Assembly (NCBI RefSeq): GCF_020740795.1 | Contig: NC_067305.1 | Coordinates: 1,736,001 to 1,800,000 of the forward strand | Direction of reading: 5' to 3' | Source: Apus apus | Taxonomy: Eukaryota; Chordata; Aves; Apodiformes; Apodidae | DNA: 64,000 nt | Shown here: piece after piece, positions 34,201 through 44,098 of the stretch | Layout of the letters: each line of letters opens with the position of its first letter | How positions within the stretch are numbered: the first letter of the stretch is position 1 | The notes under the pieces: generated by a model | Seen by the model: the letters and a program-made list of their open reading frames with translations, nothing else | Database searches by the model: none | What the model was told of the DNA's origin: nothing | Translations under genes and position numbers: made by a program

Positions 34201-37200
34201 GGGAAGCAGGTCAGGAGGGCTTGGAGACCCTGACTACTCCAGCTCCCTGGTTTGAAAGAGGCTGGTCAAAGAGGCTGGCCTGGAGCTGAGGTGCCTGGCT
34301 CCAGAGTTCATGCCACACAGGCTGCTTCAGACCCAGAGATGTCCTGGGGACATCTCTTGACATTTGCCCAGAACATGTGAAGCCCAAGATACTTTGTGCA
34401 AAATATCACAAACTTCAGATAAACAGCATCACCCGGGCAAGCAGCCTCTCATGAGAAGACTTGTGAGCAACCCCAGGAGACCAGTGGACCAGGGCAGGAG
34501 GTGTTTGCACCACACTCACTATGATCACCACCCGGTCCATCATGTGGTCCAGCTTGGTTTTCTTCCTCTTGATCTTGCCACAGTTCCTCATAATTTTGGA
34601 ATCAAATCCTGGATGAGAAACATTTCAGAGGTAAAAATGCAAGTCCCCAGAAGGTTGAATTGCAGCTCAGTGATGCTGGTTTCCTCCAGAACAACATCTC
34701 CCCACCTAGGAAGACTTCAGAGGAGCCCATCCCCTGCTCAGTTACTCAAGCCGTGGTTGCACAGTTGGAGTAGAGCTCCTCACACCAGATCTTACCCCCT
34801 CCTCTACCCAAAGCTCCTCATGGCCCTCAGCTGCACTGACCCATCTGTGCAGGAGGCCACAATGTGAAATGGACCCAGGACGGGCTGCAGCAGAAACACA
34901 ACCCAGGCTGAGCAGATGTTGGCCACAACCCAACGCCTCCAACACCAGCCACGTTTGGGACAAGCTTCCGTGGGCTTGGTTTGAGCAAGGAGCTCATCCC
35001 ACTTTGAACCATCTGAGAGTGGGCCCAGCCCCTTTTTTTTTCAGACCCAAGTGTTGCACCTTCCAGCTGGTTTGCCTCACCCAGCTGCAAACCCCCTGGA
35101 GGTGTCCTTGGCTGGTCCTCAGAGCTCCCCCTGGGTGAGCTGGAGGATCTCGGCGCGTCCTTCAGTCGGACACATCCCCGACACCCCCGCAGCAAAACCC
35201 ACCAACCTTCCCGACCTCCCCCTGATGCTGGAGGTGCTGGAGCAGCCTCAGACCTCCTGGAACCGGGGGGTTTTTCTGCCCACCCTGCCCTGCCCGGGGG
35301 GGTCTCACCTGCGTAGATGACCAGCCCGTAGCACAGGCGGGTGTTGCGGACCCGGCAGCCGCGCAGCAGCAGCTTCTGGCTGTCGAGCCCGTGGGTCTGA
35401 CCCCTCCAGGCCAGGGTGCCCGTGAAGCTGTGCATGCGGCTGGTGGGCTCCTCACAGCTCACCCGCCCTGCAGCAGATGGCACCAGTCAGGTGGTGGCTT
35501 TGGAGGAAAGCAGAGGAGCTTCCCCATCCCAGGAGGTTGGATGGGGCTTGAGCAAACTGGGCTGGTGGGAGGTGGAGGCTCCAGGGAGACCTGAGAGCAG
35601 CTCCCAGGGCCTGAAGGGGCTCCAGGAAAGCTGGGGAGGGACTTGGGACAAGGGCAGGGAGGGAGAGGACAAGGGGGGATGGATGAAAACTGGAAGAGGG
35701 AGATTGAGGTGAGACATGAGGAGGGAATTCTGGAGTGTGAGGGTGGTGAGAGCCTGGCCCAGGTTGCCCAGGGAAGCTGTGGCTGCCCCATCCCTGGCAG
35801 TGTTGAAGGGCAGGTTGGATGGGGCTTGGAGCAGCCTGGGCTGGTGGGAGGTGTCCCTGCCCATGCAGAGGGGGTTGGATTGAATGAGCTTTAAGGTCCT
35901 TTCCAACCCAAACCAATCTGGGACTCTGTGGTGCAAACACAACTTCCTTCATCCCCAGGGAGTCTAAGAGGAATCCCCTGGAGAACCAAGGAGGAAAATA
36001 ATCCAGGGTCTGAGCTCAAGTTTGGGAGCCAAACACTTGATTCCAGTGGGCAAATGGAGGTCCAGGGCAGGAGGAAGGTGCACACGCCCAGCAGACCCAT
36101 CACAGACCCAGTCCTGGGGAAGGACTTTGGTTCTTTGCGGGCAGGAGCCAACCCAGCCTTGGGCTGATGGCACTTGGTGGCTGAGGGGCCAGAGACTTCC
36201 CAGGCTGAACCCACCCCATCCTGGTGGGATGGCCACATCCATCCTCCCCCACCCCGGGCACTCACCATCAAAGGCAGCCATGCTCTCCTCACTCACCAGC
36301 TCCTGGTGGGTCACCAGGAGGGCTTGTCTGAACTTCAGGTTCGTTTCCCTGGGAAGAAGAAGCAGGGAGGGAAAAATAAAACGACCCTGGAGGTGACAAA
36401 GCTGTTCATTCTGCTGCCAGGCCCAGGGGACAGAGATGACCATTCATTATGGGGTGACTACGTGAGTGATGGTGATGGAAAGCAAGACAGGGACCTGTCA
36501 CCCCGGAGATGGAGCAGTCATGGAAGGAAAGCCTTGGCCTGGGGACCCTGCCATTAAATCATCCTGCAGGAGGGGTGGGAGGGACAGGCAGCCACTGTCC
36601 TCCTGTGGGCTGGGAGGCAGCCAGGAGATGCTGAGAGATGCTCGAGGTCATCAGCTGCTCTGTGGAAGCATCAGGAGTGGGTTTTGGGCTCCCCCACGTG
36701 TCAAAATTTCTGGAACAAAACCTGTTTCTGGGGTGTCTGTAGGTTGAACTGTTGGAGGAACCTCCCATGGCTTCTGCTGGACTTCTCAGGGTGCCCCGAG
36801 TGCTGGTGGGTCCCCAAGATTGGAGGTTTATCCATTGGCTGGGATGTGTCTGCCCCTCTACCCCCATGGCAATCATGGTCCCCAGCCCCTCTTCTCACCC
36901 ATCAATGTCAGTGGTCTCCACGTAGCAGAGGCTGCTGGGCTCCGAGCTGCAGAGCAGGAGCATGTCAGCCTGGGGGAGCAAAGAGGGGGAGAGAGGACAT
37001 GGCTGGAAAACCTGGCCAGGACACCCCCAACCTGGCTGAGCCCCTCCTGGTGATGCCAAACCTGGCTGAGAACCCCCTGGTCATGCCTTCTGGCCACCCC
37101 AAAACTGCCTGAGCTCCTGCTGGCTCCCCCAAACCTGGCTGATCTTCTCTTGACCCCCCCTAAACATGTCTGAGCCCTCCTGGCCACCCCAAACCTGTCT

Positions 37201-40200
37201 GAGCTCCACCTGACCCCCCCAAACCTGGCAGAGATCTCCCTGGCCACCCCAAACCTGCCTGAGCCCTCCTGGTGACCCCAAACCCGGCTGAGCCCTTCTG
37301 GTGACCCCAAACCTGCCTGAGCCCCTCCTGGTGACCCCAAACCCGGCTGAGCCCCCCTGGCCACCCTTTCTGGCCACTCAAAACCTGCCTGAGGTCCTCC
37401 TGGTGACCCCAAATCTGTCTGAGCCTTCCTGGTGACCCCAAACCTGGCTGAAACCCCCCTGGCCCCCCCTTCTGGCCACCCCAAGCCTGCCTGAGCCTCT
37501 CCTGGTGACCCCAAACCTGGCTGAGCCCCTCCTTGTGACCCCAAACCTGGCAGAGACCTCCCTGGCCACCCCTTCTGGCCACCCCAAACCTGTCTGAGCC
37601 CTCCTGGTGACCCCAAACCTGGCTGAGACCCCCCTGGCCACCCCAAACCTGCCTGAGTCCTCCTGGTGACCCCAAACCTGGCTGAGCCCTCCTGGTGACC
37701 CCAAACCTGGCAGAGGTCCTCCTGGTGACCCAAACCTGGCAGAGACCTCCCTGGCCACCCCAAACCTGCCTGAGGTCCTCCTGGTGACCCCAAACCTGGC
37801 TGAGCCCTCCTGGTGACACCAAACCTGCCTGAGCCTCTCCTGGTGACCCCAAACCTGGCTGAGCCCCTCCTTGTGACCCCAAACCTGGCAGAGACCTCCC
37901 TGGCCACCCCTTCTGGCCACCCCAAACCTGTCTGAGCCCTCCTGGTGACCCCAAACCTGGCTGAGACCCCCCTGGCCACCCCAAACCTGCCTGAGTCCTC
38001 CTGGTGACCCCAAACCTGGCTGAGCCCTCCTGGTGACCCCAAACCTGGCAGAGACCTCCCTGGCCACCCTTTCTGGGCCCCCCAAACCTGCCTGAGCCTC
38101 TCCTGGTGACCCCAAACCTGGCTGAGACCCCCCCCCCCGGCCACCCCAAACCTGCCTGAGGTCCTCCTGGTGACCCCAAACCCGGCTGAGCCCTCCTGGT
38201 GACCCCAAACCTGGCAGAGACCCCCCTGGCCACACTTTCTGGCCACCCCAAACCTGCCTGAGGTCCTCCTGGTGACCCCAAACCTGCCTGAGCCCTCCTG
38301 GTGACCCCAAACCTGGCAGAGACCTCCCTGGCCACCCCAAACCCGCCTGAGGTCCTCCTGGTGACCCCAAACCTGTCTGAGCCCTCCTGGTGACCCCAAA
38401 CCTGCCTGAGCCTCTCCTGGTGACCCCAAACCTGGCAGAGACCTCCCTGGCCACCCTTTCTGGCCACCCCAAACCTGCCTGAGCCCCTCCTGGTGACCCC
38501 AAACCCAGCTGAGCCCCCCTGGCCCCTGCTCACCGGGACGGCGCTGTCCTTGCGCAGCCGCACCACGTCCCCGACGCGGATGTCGCACCACTTCTGCCAC
38601 TGGAAGCTGCAGGAGAACCAGGAGGGAAGTTCTTGTAGCAGAGCAGCAGGAATGGGGGTCGTGGCTGCTTCTGCCCTCTGAACCAGCCTGGGTCTGTCCC
38701 AGCTTCTTGCACGACTGGGGGCTCCAGATGTTTTGTTCCTCTGCCCCCCCCCCCCCCCCCCCGTGGCACCATCTGAGTCACCGACGGGTGGCCGAGCACC
38801 AAGGACCCGTCTGTCCTGCCCATATCTCCCAGACCTCCAGGTGGCAGGGACTTCCAGCCCCCTGGCCACAGGTGGGTCCTTCTCTGAGCCAGTGTTAAGC
38901 AAGAGCAGAACTCTGAGGGTTAGATGGGAAGAACTGGAGGAACATAGAATCATGGAGGCGTTTTGGTTGGAAAAGACCTTTCAGATCATCCAGTCCAACT
39001 GTTAACCCAGCCCTGCCAAGGCCACCACTGCCCCGTGTCCCCCAGCACCACATCTACAGGGCTTTGAAACCCCTCCAGGGATGGGTACTCTCCCCTGCCC
39101 TGGGCAGCCTGGGCCAGGGCCTGACAACCCTTTTGGGGAAGAAACTGTTCCCAAGATCCAATCTCAACCTCCCCTGGCACAACCTGAGGCCATTTCCTCT
39201 GGTTCCATCACTTGTTCCTTGGAGCAGAGCCCGACCCCCCCTGGCTCCAACCTCCTCTCAGGCAGCTGCAGAGCCAGCAGGTCTCCCCTCACCTCCTTGT
39301 CTCCAGGCTGAACCCCCAGCTCCCTCAGCTGCTCCTGCTCACACTTGTGCTCCAGCCCCTTCCCCAGCTCCACTGCCCTTCCCTGGACACGCTCCAGCCC
39401 CTCCGTGTCCTTCTTGTACTTCTGTGCCAGGAAACCCCTTCCCAGAGTGTCACAACAAAATTAGGTCTGTTTTAGACCAGTTGCCTGTGACTGGGATTGG
39501 ATCATCCCTACGAGCTGGACCTGCAGCAGATCTGGGGAGGTGATGAGTGTTCACAGGGCCAGGAGTGTTCATAGAATGACAGAATCCCAGGCTCGTTTGG
39601 GTTGGGAGGGACCTTCAAGATCATCCAGTCCCACCACCCTGCATGGGCAGGGACACCTCCCACCAGCCCAGGCTGCTCCAAGCCCCATCCAACCTGCCCT
39701 TCAACACCCCCAGGGATGGGGCAGCCACAGCTTCCCTGGGCAACCTGGGCCAGGGTCTCTCCACCCTCACAGGGAAGAACTTTTTCCTGACGTCCAACCT
39801 GAATCTCCCCTCTTTAACCTTCAGACCATTGTCCCCTGTCCTCTCACTCCACCCCTGTGTACAAAGCCCTAACCCAGCTTTCTTGTAGACCCCTTCAGGT
39901 ATTGGAAATTTCCACCAAACCCCTTCTCAGGTGCTGTGCTCAAGGGTGCTCAGCACTTCAGGTGACCTATCATTCCACACAGGCCTGGAAAACACAGGTA
40001 GAACTTCCCAAAGCTCCTCACCTCTTCCCAGACAGGATTTCACATGGTCTGTTGTTGATGTTTCGGTCACTTTGGTGACGGCCCTGCCCGGAGGAGAAGG
40101 AAAAAAAGAGGCCAAAAGACAAGGATGGACCATGCCAGACTTCCTTCTCCCATGGAAACCACCCTCTTAAATGCCACCATCTCCCTCCTCAGCCCCAGGG

Positions 40201-43200
40201 CAGGATCTGCTGCCTGAAGCCATCAGATGTTTTCCAAAACTCTCCCGAGGTCTTTCTGGGGACCAACCTGGGAATGTAACCCTTGGTTAAGGTAGTGGAG
40301 GTGACAGAGATTGGGGTCCAGACCCCAAGGAAAGGAGCTGCCCACTCATGTCCTTCCCAAGGGAAAATCTAAAGTGCTTTGGACACAGGAGAGTTGATGG
40401 TACCTGAGGAGCCATGGATGACACAGCAACACCCAAGCTTTTCAGGTCACCTCACAGCAAAGGGGCCCTTTCTGAGGACCACCCCCACCCCCCCAAGGAC
40501 CCACCCCACACTCCCAGCCTTTCACCCCAACCCGGACTCACAATGTCATCGATCAGGTCTCGTAGACCCCGGATGGTGAGAAGGCAGCTCAGGGGGAGGA
40601 GCAGAGTGTACCAGGGCACAGTGGAGATCTCAGGGAAGGTCTGGAGAAGGAGAGTTTTTACACCACTGGCCCAACTTTCATCCCACCTTGGGATGATTTA
40701 AGGGACTGACTCACACAGGATCAATCACAGCGTGCTGGGGGTTGGAAGGAACCTCTGGAGATCACCCAGTCCAACCCCTCTGCTCAAGCAAGTTCACCCA
40801 GAGCAGGTTGCACAGGATGGTGTCCAGGTGGGTCTGGAATGTCTCCAAGGATGGAGACTCCACAACCTCCCTGGGCAGCCTGTCCCAGGGCTCTGTCACC
40901 CTCACAGTAAAGAAGTTCTTCCTCATGTTCAGATGGAACTTCTCATGTTCCAGTTTGTCCCCATTGCCCCTCGTCCTGGCTCTGGGCTCCAACTCCCCCT
41001 CTGTCCCAGCTCCCCATCCGTTGTCTGAAGATGACAGGAACCAGTCTAGGACAAATCAACCCACTATCTCTGTCTACACAGAACAGTCTGGTTGAATTTC
41101 CACCTCTTTTTAAGTGGAACCCATGAGGTGCAGGTGGGACACTGAGTCTGGAGAGCAGGGTTTCTGCTCAGGTGTGGCCTCTATGAGCTCAACTTAGATC
41201 CAAAACCAACCAGCTCAAAGTAACCAACCTTCACAGAGGTGAAACCCCTCAGAGCCTTCATGGAAGGCAACAAACAGCCCTGAGAAGCAACGTCCTTGAC
41301 ACCATTTTAGACCAGAGTCTCTGACCACCAGCCAACCCTCCTTTGCTGGTATCCTGGGCCTTGAGAAGAATAATCTTGTGGAGACATGGTACTCCAGAGG
41401 GAGCTGAGGCAGACAATGGGTCTGACACACCTTTGCTCTGGCCTTGGTGCCCATCTCACCTGCAAGAGGATGACGAAGACGAAGTAGACGTTGGCCACCC
41501 GGTGGAACTGCTCGTAGAGGTTCAGGGGCAGGAAGGTCAGGACGTTGTACTTGGCTGTCTTGATGGCATTGCCCTGCAGAAGGACAGCAGGTCACAGCCA
41601 GGATGGGATCGAGGGGGTGTTTGGAAGGTGCCAAAACCAGGCTGGGATTTTTAGGACTTCTCAGGACGTCAAGAGCCGCCTTGAAATCTTTACAAGAACC
41701 CTAAAAACTTCTGGGGCAAAATTCAAGGCTGGTTTGAAACAGGAAGAATGGTCTACATGGGCACCCTCAAAACTTGTCCTGCACAGGGGAGCAGGGGTGG
41801 AACCAGGCAGGCTGCTGCTTCTCCTGCTGCCTGTTCATGTGAAAATGAAGCTCTCTGTTTCAGCAGTGTTCCAAATCCCATCCAGCAGGGAGGTTGGGAG
41901 AAATTGCTGGGGCTACCAAAAGATGATTTCTCCACCCCTTTTTGCCTGGCTGCTGTAGAGCATCAAACCTCGTGGCCTTTGGAGGAGCAGAGAAGCTCTG
42001 TAACAGCCCCTGGCTGCCAGGGCTCCAGGGCTTTCCCATCTGTCTCCTCCAGACCATCATGTGCTGCCTTTTGTGGTTTTCTCACCCAAATGAAGGAGTT
42101 TCACAGCATCCTGTGATAGGTTAGAACCACAGAATCATGGGATGGTTTGGGTTGGAAGGGACCTTCAAGATCATCAGGTTCCCTGCATGAGCAGGGACAC
42201 CTCCCCCCAGCCCAGGCTGCTCCAAGCCCCATCCAACCTGCCCTTCAACACTGCCAGGGATGGGGCAGCCACAGCTTCCCTGGGCAACCTGGGCCAGGCT
42301 CTCACCACCCTCACACTCCAGAATTCCCTCCTCATGTCTCACCTCAATCTCCCTCTGCCAGTTTTCATCCATCCCCCCTTGTCCTCTCCCTCCCTGCCCT
42401 TGTCCCAAGTCCCTCCCCAGCTTTCCTGGAGCCCCTTCAGGCCCTGGAAGCTGCTCTAAGGTCTCCAAGAAGATTCATTACAGCAAAGGCTGATAAGACT
42501 TAAAACCAAAAGGAAATATTTCACTTGTGATCCTCTGAAGAGCCCCCAGGTTCCTCCCACCAACCAGATGTTGCTCTTCCAGAAAAACCAACAAACACCT
42601 GGATTTGTTCCATCAAAACTTTTAAAAAAAGATCTTTCTTGTTTTGATATGACCAGCAGGGCAAGAAGTCTCCTCCACATGGGTCTGCTCCTTGTCTGAG
42701 AGCTCCAGAGGGCACCAGGCACCTTCTCCTTCATGAAGGACCCCCTTGTGGGACCCTCTGTCCTACAGGAGATCACCCTACAGCATCTCTGTCACCTCAC
42801 CCCAACCACCACCAGCTCAGGCATCAGGGGCTGAGCAAAGAAATGGTCCAGGATTGGCCAGACCCAACTCACCCTGTATTTCTTCCTGGTCAGGCAGAAG
42901 GCAAATGTCTTCTTGAACTGCTTGTGGTAGTTTCGGTCATTGGCCCTCACTTCCCAGGTGAAAGCTGGAAAAGCAAGTGGACATCCAGCAGGTCTTCCTC
43001 AGAACCAGGCTCTGACCATCAGCTTCTGGCTTCCGAGGACCAGGGATGGTGTTGCTGGGCTCATGGTGGCAAGATGGGCTTTCCAAAGGGCTCCTGCACC
43101 TCAAGAGCAACTAGGACAGAGCTGGATCTTTGGGGTGAGCTGGGTCACAACGTGGACAGAGGGGGCAGGAGGCCAGAAGCTTCCAGAGGTGTAGGAGTGC

Positions 43201-43603
43201 TCCACACACTTCCCCTCTGAGCCTCAGGGTGACCATTTGGGCTCAGGTTCTGGTTTCCCAGTATAATCTGGCCAGGAGGAGGACAGCTCCTCCAGGAACA
43301 GTCCTTGTCACCCGAGGGCTGGTCCTTCCTCTCCTCATTCCATCTTTACTCTCCCAGTGCAGCTACTGCCAAACCAGGGACATCCCAGACGTGTCCCCCA
43401 ACTCCTGCACCCCATCTGAGGGTCAATCCTTGCAGGCTATTTCACCCCAAATCTCCTTCTTCTCCATCTCCCAACCCACGTTCAACTTTCTCATTAACTG
43501 TCCAAAAAAAGGAGAACAAAACACCCAAACACACTCCCTGGCACTGACCTGGCAGCTGCTTCTCTCCATGCAGGTGGCCTGAGGTTGGGTCTCCTGCAGC
43601 CAT
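21966..43603 (-). CDS. ATP8B3: ATP8B3, P4-ATPase phospholipid flippase (27 coding exons)
   Basis: Class I P4-ATPase, the catalytic subunit of a lipid flippase that moves phospholipid to the cytosolic leaflet, normally with a CDC50 partner. Mammalian ATP8B3 is testis/acrosome-enriched. I joined 27 exons (listed separately) with GT-AG borders and matching phases, giving 3612 nt and 1203 residues with no stop. Landmarks: M1-M2 about residues 65-115, actuator-domain DGET 188-191, PMSM in M4 at 358-361 (the P4 'PISL' position), phosphorylation motif DKTGTLT with Asp411, KGAD 573-576, TGDKQ 686-690, GDGAND 841-846, M5-M10 about 895-1120, and a C-terminal [13 protein letters not shown] motif. SICYVET-like, NNRPCEIL and PMSM features and the ONECUT3/REXO1 neighbours favour ATP8B3 over ATP8B1/2/4. 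The N-terminus is shorter than in human (1300 aa). The frame is open upstream of the chosen ATG to the splice acceptor, so an upstream coding exon is possible. Confidence 0.95.
22844..22974 (-). CDS. ATP8B3: ATP8B3 coding exon 26 (M10)
   Basis: [20 protein letters not shown], the last membrane helix, then the cytosolic KPSTQQ. Acceptor TTGTGTTGACAG. Confidence 0.94.
23238..23376 (-). CDS. ATP8B3: ATP8B3 coding exon 25
   Basis: [20 protein letters not shown] and a further hydrophobic stretch (M9), ending FRFP. Confidence 0.95.
23553..24075 (-). mobile_element. CR1 LINE fragment in an ATP8B3 intron
   Basis: Starts CAGAATCCCAGAATAG. Same strand as ATP8B3; about 520 bp. Confidence 0.9.
24160..24399 (-). 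CDS. ATP8B3: ATP8B3 coding exon 24
   Basis: 80 codons from [20 protein letters not shown], then DELFNYRVF and the M7/M8 region. Donor GAG|GTGAGT. Confidence 0.96.
24705..24788 (-). CDS. ATP8B3: ATP8B3 coding exon 23
   Basis: 28 codons beginning [15 protein letters not shown] and ending GLLEQ, a membrane helix. Confidence 0.96.
25030..25790 (+). mobile_element. CR1 LINE with reverse-transcriptase remnant
   Basis: The longest CR1 copy here. Translations across frames give [20 protein letters not shown] and then FADDTN-like residues, the RT palm region of CR1 ORF2. It is broken by a stop and a frame change. The 3' end is TTGATGATTCTACGATTCTT. Confidence 0.88.
26015..26238 (-). CDS. ATP8B3: ATP8B3 coding exon 22 (M5-M6)
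   Basis: [16 protein letters not shown], then [20 protein letters not shown] and [19 protein letters not shown]. Confidence 0.97.
26708..26975 (-). CDS. ATP8B3: ATP8B3 coding exon 21 (GDGAND)
   Basis: Includes [17 protein letters not shown] and [14 protein letters not shown]. The acceptor GTGCTCTCCCCTAAG was chosen because it alone gives phase 0 to join exon 20; the inner CTGCAG at 26902-26907 would shift the frame. Confidence 0.93.
27429..27567 (-). CDS. ATP8B3: ATP8B3 coding exon 20
   Basis: [16 protein letters not shown] through [10 protein letters not shown], the variable P-domain insert ending in the conserved INGDFL. Confidence 0.92.
28012..28087 (-). CDS. ATP8B3: ATP8B3 coding exon 19
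   Basis: 76 bp: [17 protein letters not shown] then EILEEKEI, continuing the TGDKQET motif. Confidence 0.95.
28380..28491 (-). CDS. ATP8B3: ATP8B3 coding exon 18 (TGDK)
   Basis: [19 protein letters not shown] and [10 protein letters not shown] of the P domain. Donor CAAG|GTCAGT. Confidence 0.97.
28757..28921 (-). CDS. ATP8B3: ATP8B3 coding exon 17
   Basis: [20 protein letters not shown] and an acidic helical segment ending YEEMEQNLQ. Confidence 0.96.
29312..29424 (-). CDS. ATP8B3: ATP8B3 coding exon 16 (KGAD)
   Basis: [20 protein letters not shown]; the KGAD lysine contacts ATP in the N-domain. Confidence 0.97.
29636..29982. repeat. 17-18-bp minisatellite in an ATP8B3 intron
   Basis: Tandem CCCAACCCTTCTCTTCC / CCCACCCTTCTCAGCCC units in the intron between exons 16 and 15. 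It is pyrimidine-rich on +, purine-rich in the transcript. Confidence 0.92.
30142..30330 (-). CDS. ATP8B3: ATP8B3 coding exon 15 (N-domain)
   Basis: [20 protein letters not shown], then TITISELG and [13 protein letters not shown]; the SPDE and F-SxRKRMS motifs line the nucleotide-binding domain. Confidence 0.97.
30480..30638 (-). mobile_element. CR1 LINE 3' end, short
   Basis: Starts AGAATCACAGACTGG and lacks the GCATGGG step of the common type. Confidence 0.82.
30901..31057 (-). CDS. ATP8B3: ATP8B3 coding exon 14
   Basis: [17 protein letters not shown] to [14 protein letters not shown]; the CHTVMV string is conserved in the family. Donor GATG|GTGGGT. Confidence 0.93.
31329..31363 (-). CDS. 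ATP8B3: ATP8B3 coding exon 13 (35-bp microexon)
   Basis: Acceptor TTATTTTGGCAG, donor CGCGG|GTGCGT. Adds [11 protein letters not shown] and exactly bridges the phases of exons 12 and 14. The divergent linker sequence makes the call phase-based. Confidence 0.8.
31552..31925 (-). mobile_element. CR1 LINE fragment
   Basis: Starts GAATCCCAGCCTGG; 374 bp, in the intron upstream of exon 13. Confidence 0.9.
33032..33240 (-). CDS. ATP8B3: ATP8B3 coding exon 12 (phosphorylation site)
   Basis: Contains [19 protein letters not shown]; the Asp of DKTGT (residue 411) is the phosphorylated catalytic residue. Ends CCINGTIYG. Confidence 0.98.
33291..33430 (-). mobile_element. CR1 LINE 3' end (second subfamily)
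   Basis: ATTTGGGTTGGAAAAGACC then CAACCCAGCCCTGCCAAGG: same subfamily as the copies at 38943, 46333 and 47561. Confidence 0.85.
33483..33676 (-). CDS. ATP8B3: ATP8B3 coding exon 11 (M3-M4)
   Basis: Hydrophobic [17 protein letters not shown] (M3), a lumenal loop, then [18 protein letters not shown] (M4) carrying PMSM. Confidence 0.96.
34520..34608 (-). CDS. ATP8B3: ATP8B3 coding exon 10
   Basis: [20 protein letters not shown] to DRVVII, the basic linker entering M3. Acceptor CTCATCCAG, donor ATA|GTGAGT. Shorter than the ORF-scan cutoff. Confidence 0.93.
35309..35467 (-). CDS. ATP8B3: ATP8B3 coding exon 9
   Basis: [19 protein letters not shown] through [20 protein letters not shown]; the LLLRG/RNT strings are P4-ATPase signatures. 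Donor GCAG|GTGAGA. Confidence 0.96.
35573..35935 (+). mobile_element. CR1 LINE fragment
   Basis: Sense copy opposite to ATP8B3. A 55-bp CR1 piece (35520-35572) precedes it with an internal jump, so it is rearranged. Confidence 0.87.
36266..36348 (-). CDS. ATP8B3: ATP8B3 coding exon 8 (DGET)
   Basis: Completes DGET and continues [16 protein letters not shown] to MAAFD. This motif drives dephosphorylation in P4-ATPases. Confidence 0.96.
36899..36969 (-). CDS. ATP8B3: ATP8B3 coding exon 7
   Basis: [20 protein letters not shown] plus DID. The following G of DGET is split across the junction with exon 8. Confidence 0.96.
37020..38530. repeat. ~30-bp minisatellite filling ATP8B3 intron 6
   Basis: About 50 tandem units of CCCCAAACCTGCCTGAGCCC plus TCCTGGTGA, with higher-order variants containing TGGCCACCCCTTCTGGCCA. 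It occupies nearly all of the intron between exons 6 and 7. Minus-strand frames of 374-597 codons are open because units are near multiples of three. Confidence 0.95.
38534..38606 (-). CDS. ATP8B3: ATP8B3 coding exon 6
   Basis: [20 protein letters not shown] then SAVP, the actuator-domain GDVV motif. Donor CCG|GTGAGC opens into the minisatellite intron. Confidence 0.95.
38744..38762. repeat. Poly(C) run
   Basis: 19 consecutive C upstream of ATP8B3 exon 6. Confidence 0.9.
38943..39430 (-). mobile_element. CR1 LINE fragment (second subfamily)
   Basis: ATAGAATCATGGAGGCGTTT start, extending into GCTCCTGCTCACACTTGTG. Confidence 0.9.
39570..39960 (-). mobile_element. CR1 LINE fragment
   Basis: Starts CATAGAATGACAGAATCCC; the inner end diverges near 39900. 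Confidence 0.88.
40022..40083 (-). CDS. ATP8B3: ATP8B3 coding exon 5
   Basis: 62 bp encoding [19 protein letters not shown], the conserved INNR segment before the actuator domain. Acceptor CCGGGCAG, donor AAGAG|GTGAGG. The frame differs from the longest local ORF, so an ORF scan misses it. Confidence 0.9.
40542..40640 (-). CDS. ATP8B3: ATP8B3 coding exon 4 (M2)
   Basis: 33 codons: [15 protein letters not shown] hydrophobic hairpin, ending LRDLIDDI. Donor ATT|GTGAGT. Confidence 0.95.
40733..40985 (-). mobile_element. CR1 LINE fragment (third subfamily)
   Basis: GGTTGGAAGGAACCTCTGG type, related to the copies at 17693 and 54745. Confidence 0.87.
41460..41573 (-). CDS. ATP8B3: ATP8B3 coding exon 3 (M1)
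   Basis: 38 codons beginning [10 protein letters not shown]. Includes [19 protein letters not shown] at the start of the first membrane segment. Confidence 0.96.
42126..42466 (-). mobile_element. CR1 LINE fragment
   Basis: Starts CACAGAATCATGGGATGG, in ATP8B3 intron 2. Confidence 0.9.
42873..42964 (-). CDS. ATP8B3: ATP8B3 coding exon 2
   Basis: Encodes [16 protein letters not shown] through KKY, the N-terminal 'ANDR' motif of ATP8B proteins. Acceptor TTTTCCAG, donor AGG|GTGAGT. Confidence 0.93.
43549..43603 (-). CDS. ATP8B3: ATP8B3 coding exon 1 (start)
   Basis: Exon spans 43549-43623 (acceptor CTCATTCCTAG). ATG at 43603-43601 in the context CCATCATGG opens [18 protein letters not shown]. 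Donor CCAG|GTCAGT. The 20 nt between acceptor and ATG contain no in-frame stop. Confidence 0.72.
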
Positions 43604-43780
43604 GATGGCACCACCACCAGGATCTAGGAATGAGGACAACCAAAGGTGTTTGCCACCCTGAGCAATGGCAGCAGGATCCCACCAGGATGCTCCAACATCC
43701 CAGAGCTGGGTCCTCCACCTTTCCAGGGTAGGACAATCGTGCAGAGGGGACACTCTTGTGGGCACAGCAATGTCTTCAGG

Positions 43781-44098
43781 GAACCACAGACTGGTTTGGG
43801 TTGGAAAGGACCTTAATGATCATGTAGATCCAACCCCCTGCATGGGCAGGGACACCTCCCCCCAGCCCAGGTTGCTCCAAGCCCCATCCAACCTGCCCTT
43901 CAACACTGCCAGGGATGGGGCAGCCACAGCTTCCCTGGGCAGCCTGGGCCAGGCTCTCACCACCCTCACACTCCAGAATTCCCTCCTCATGTCTCACCTC
44001 AATCTCCCTCTGCCAGTTTTCATCCATCCCCCCTTGTCCTCTCCCTCCCTGCCCTTGTCCCAAGTCCCTCCCCAGCTTTCCTGGAGCCCCTTCAGGTC
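43781..44098 (-). mobile_element. CR1 LINE fragment
   Basis: 318 bp, just upstream of the ATP8B3 start exon. Confidence 0.9.

Noticed and set aside
36873-38953. Minus-strand frames of 575, 597 and 374 codons
   Set aside because: Produced by the ~30-bp minisatellite in ATP8B3 intron 6, open in several frames at once; not independent genes.
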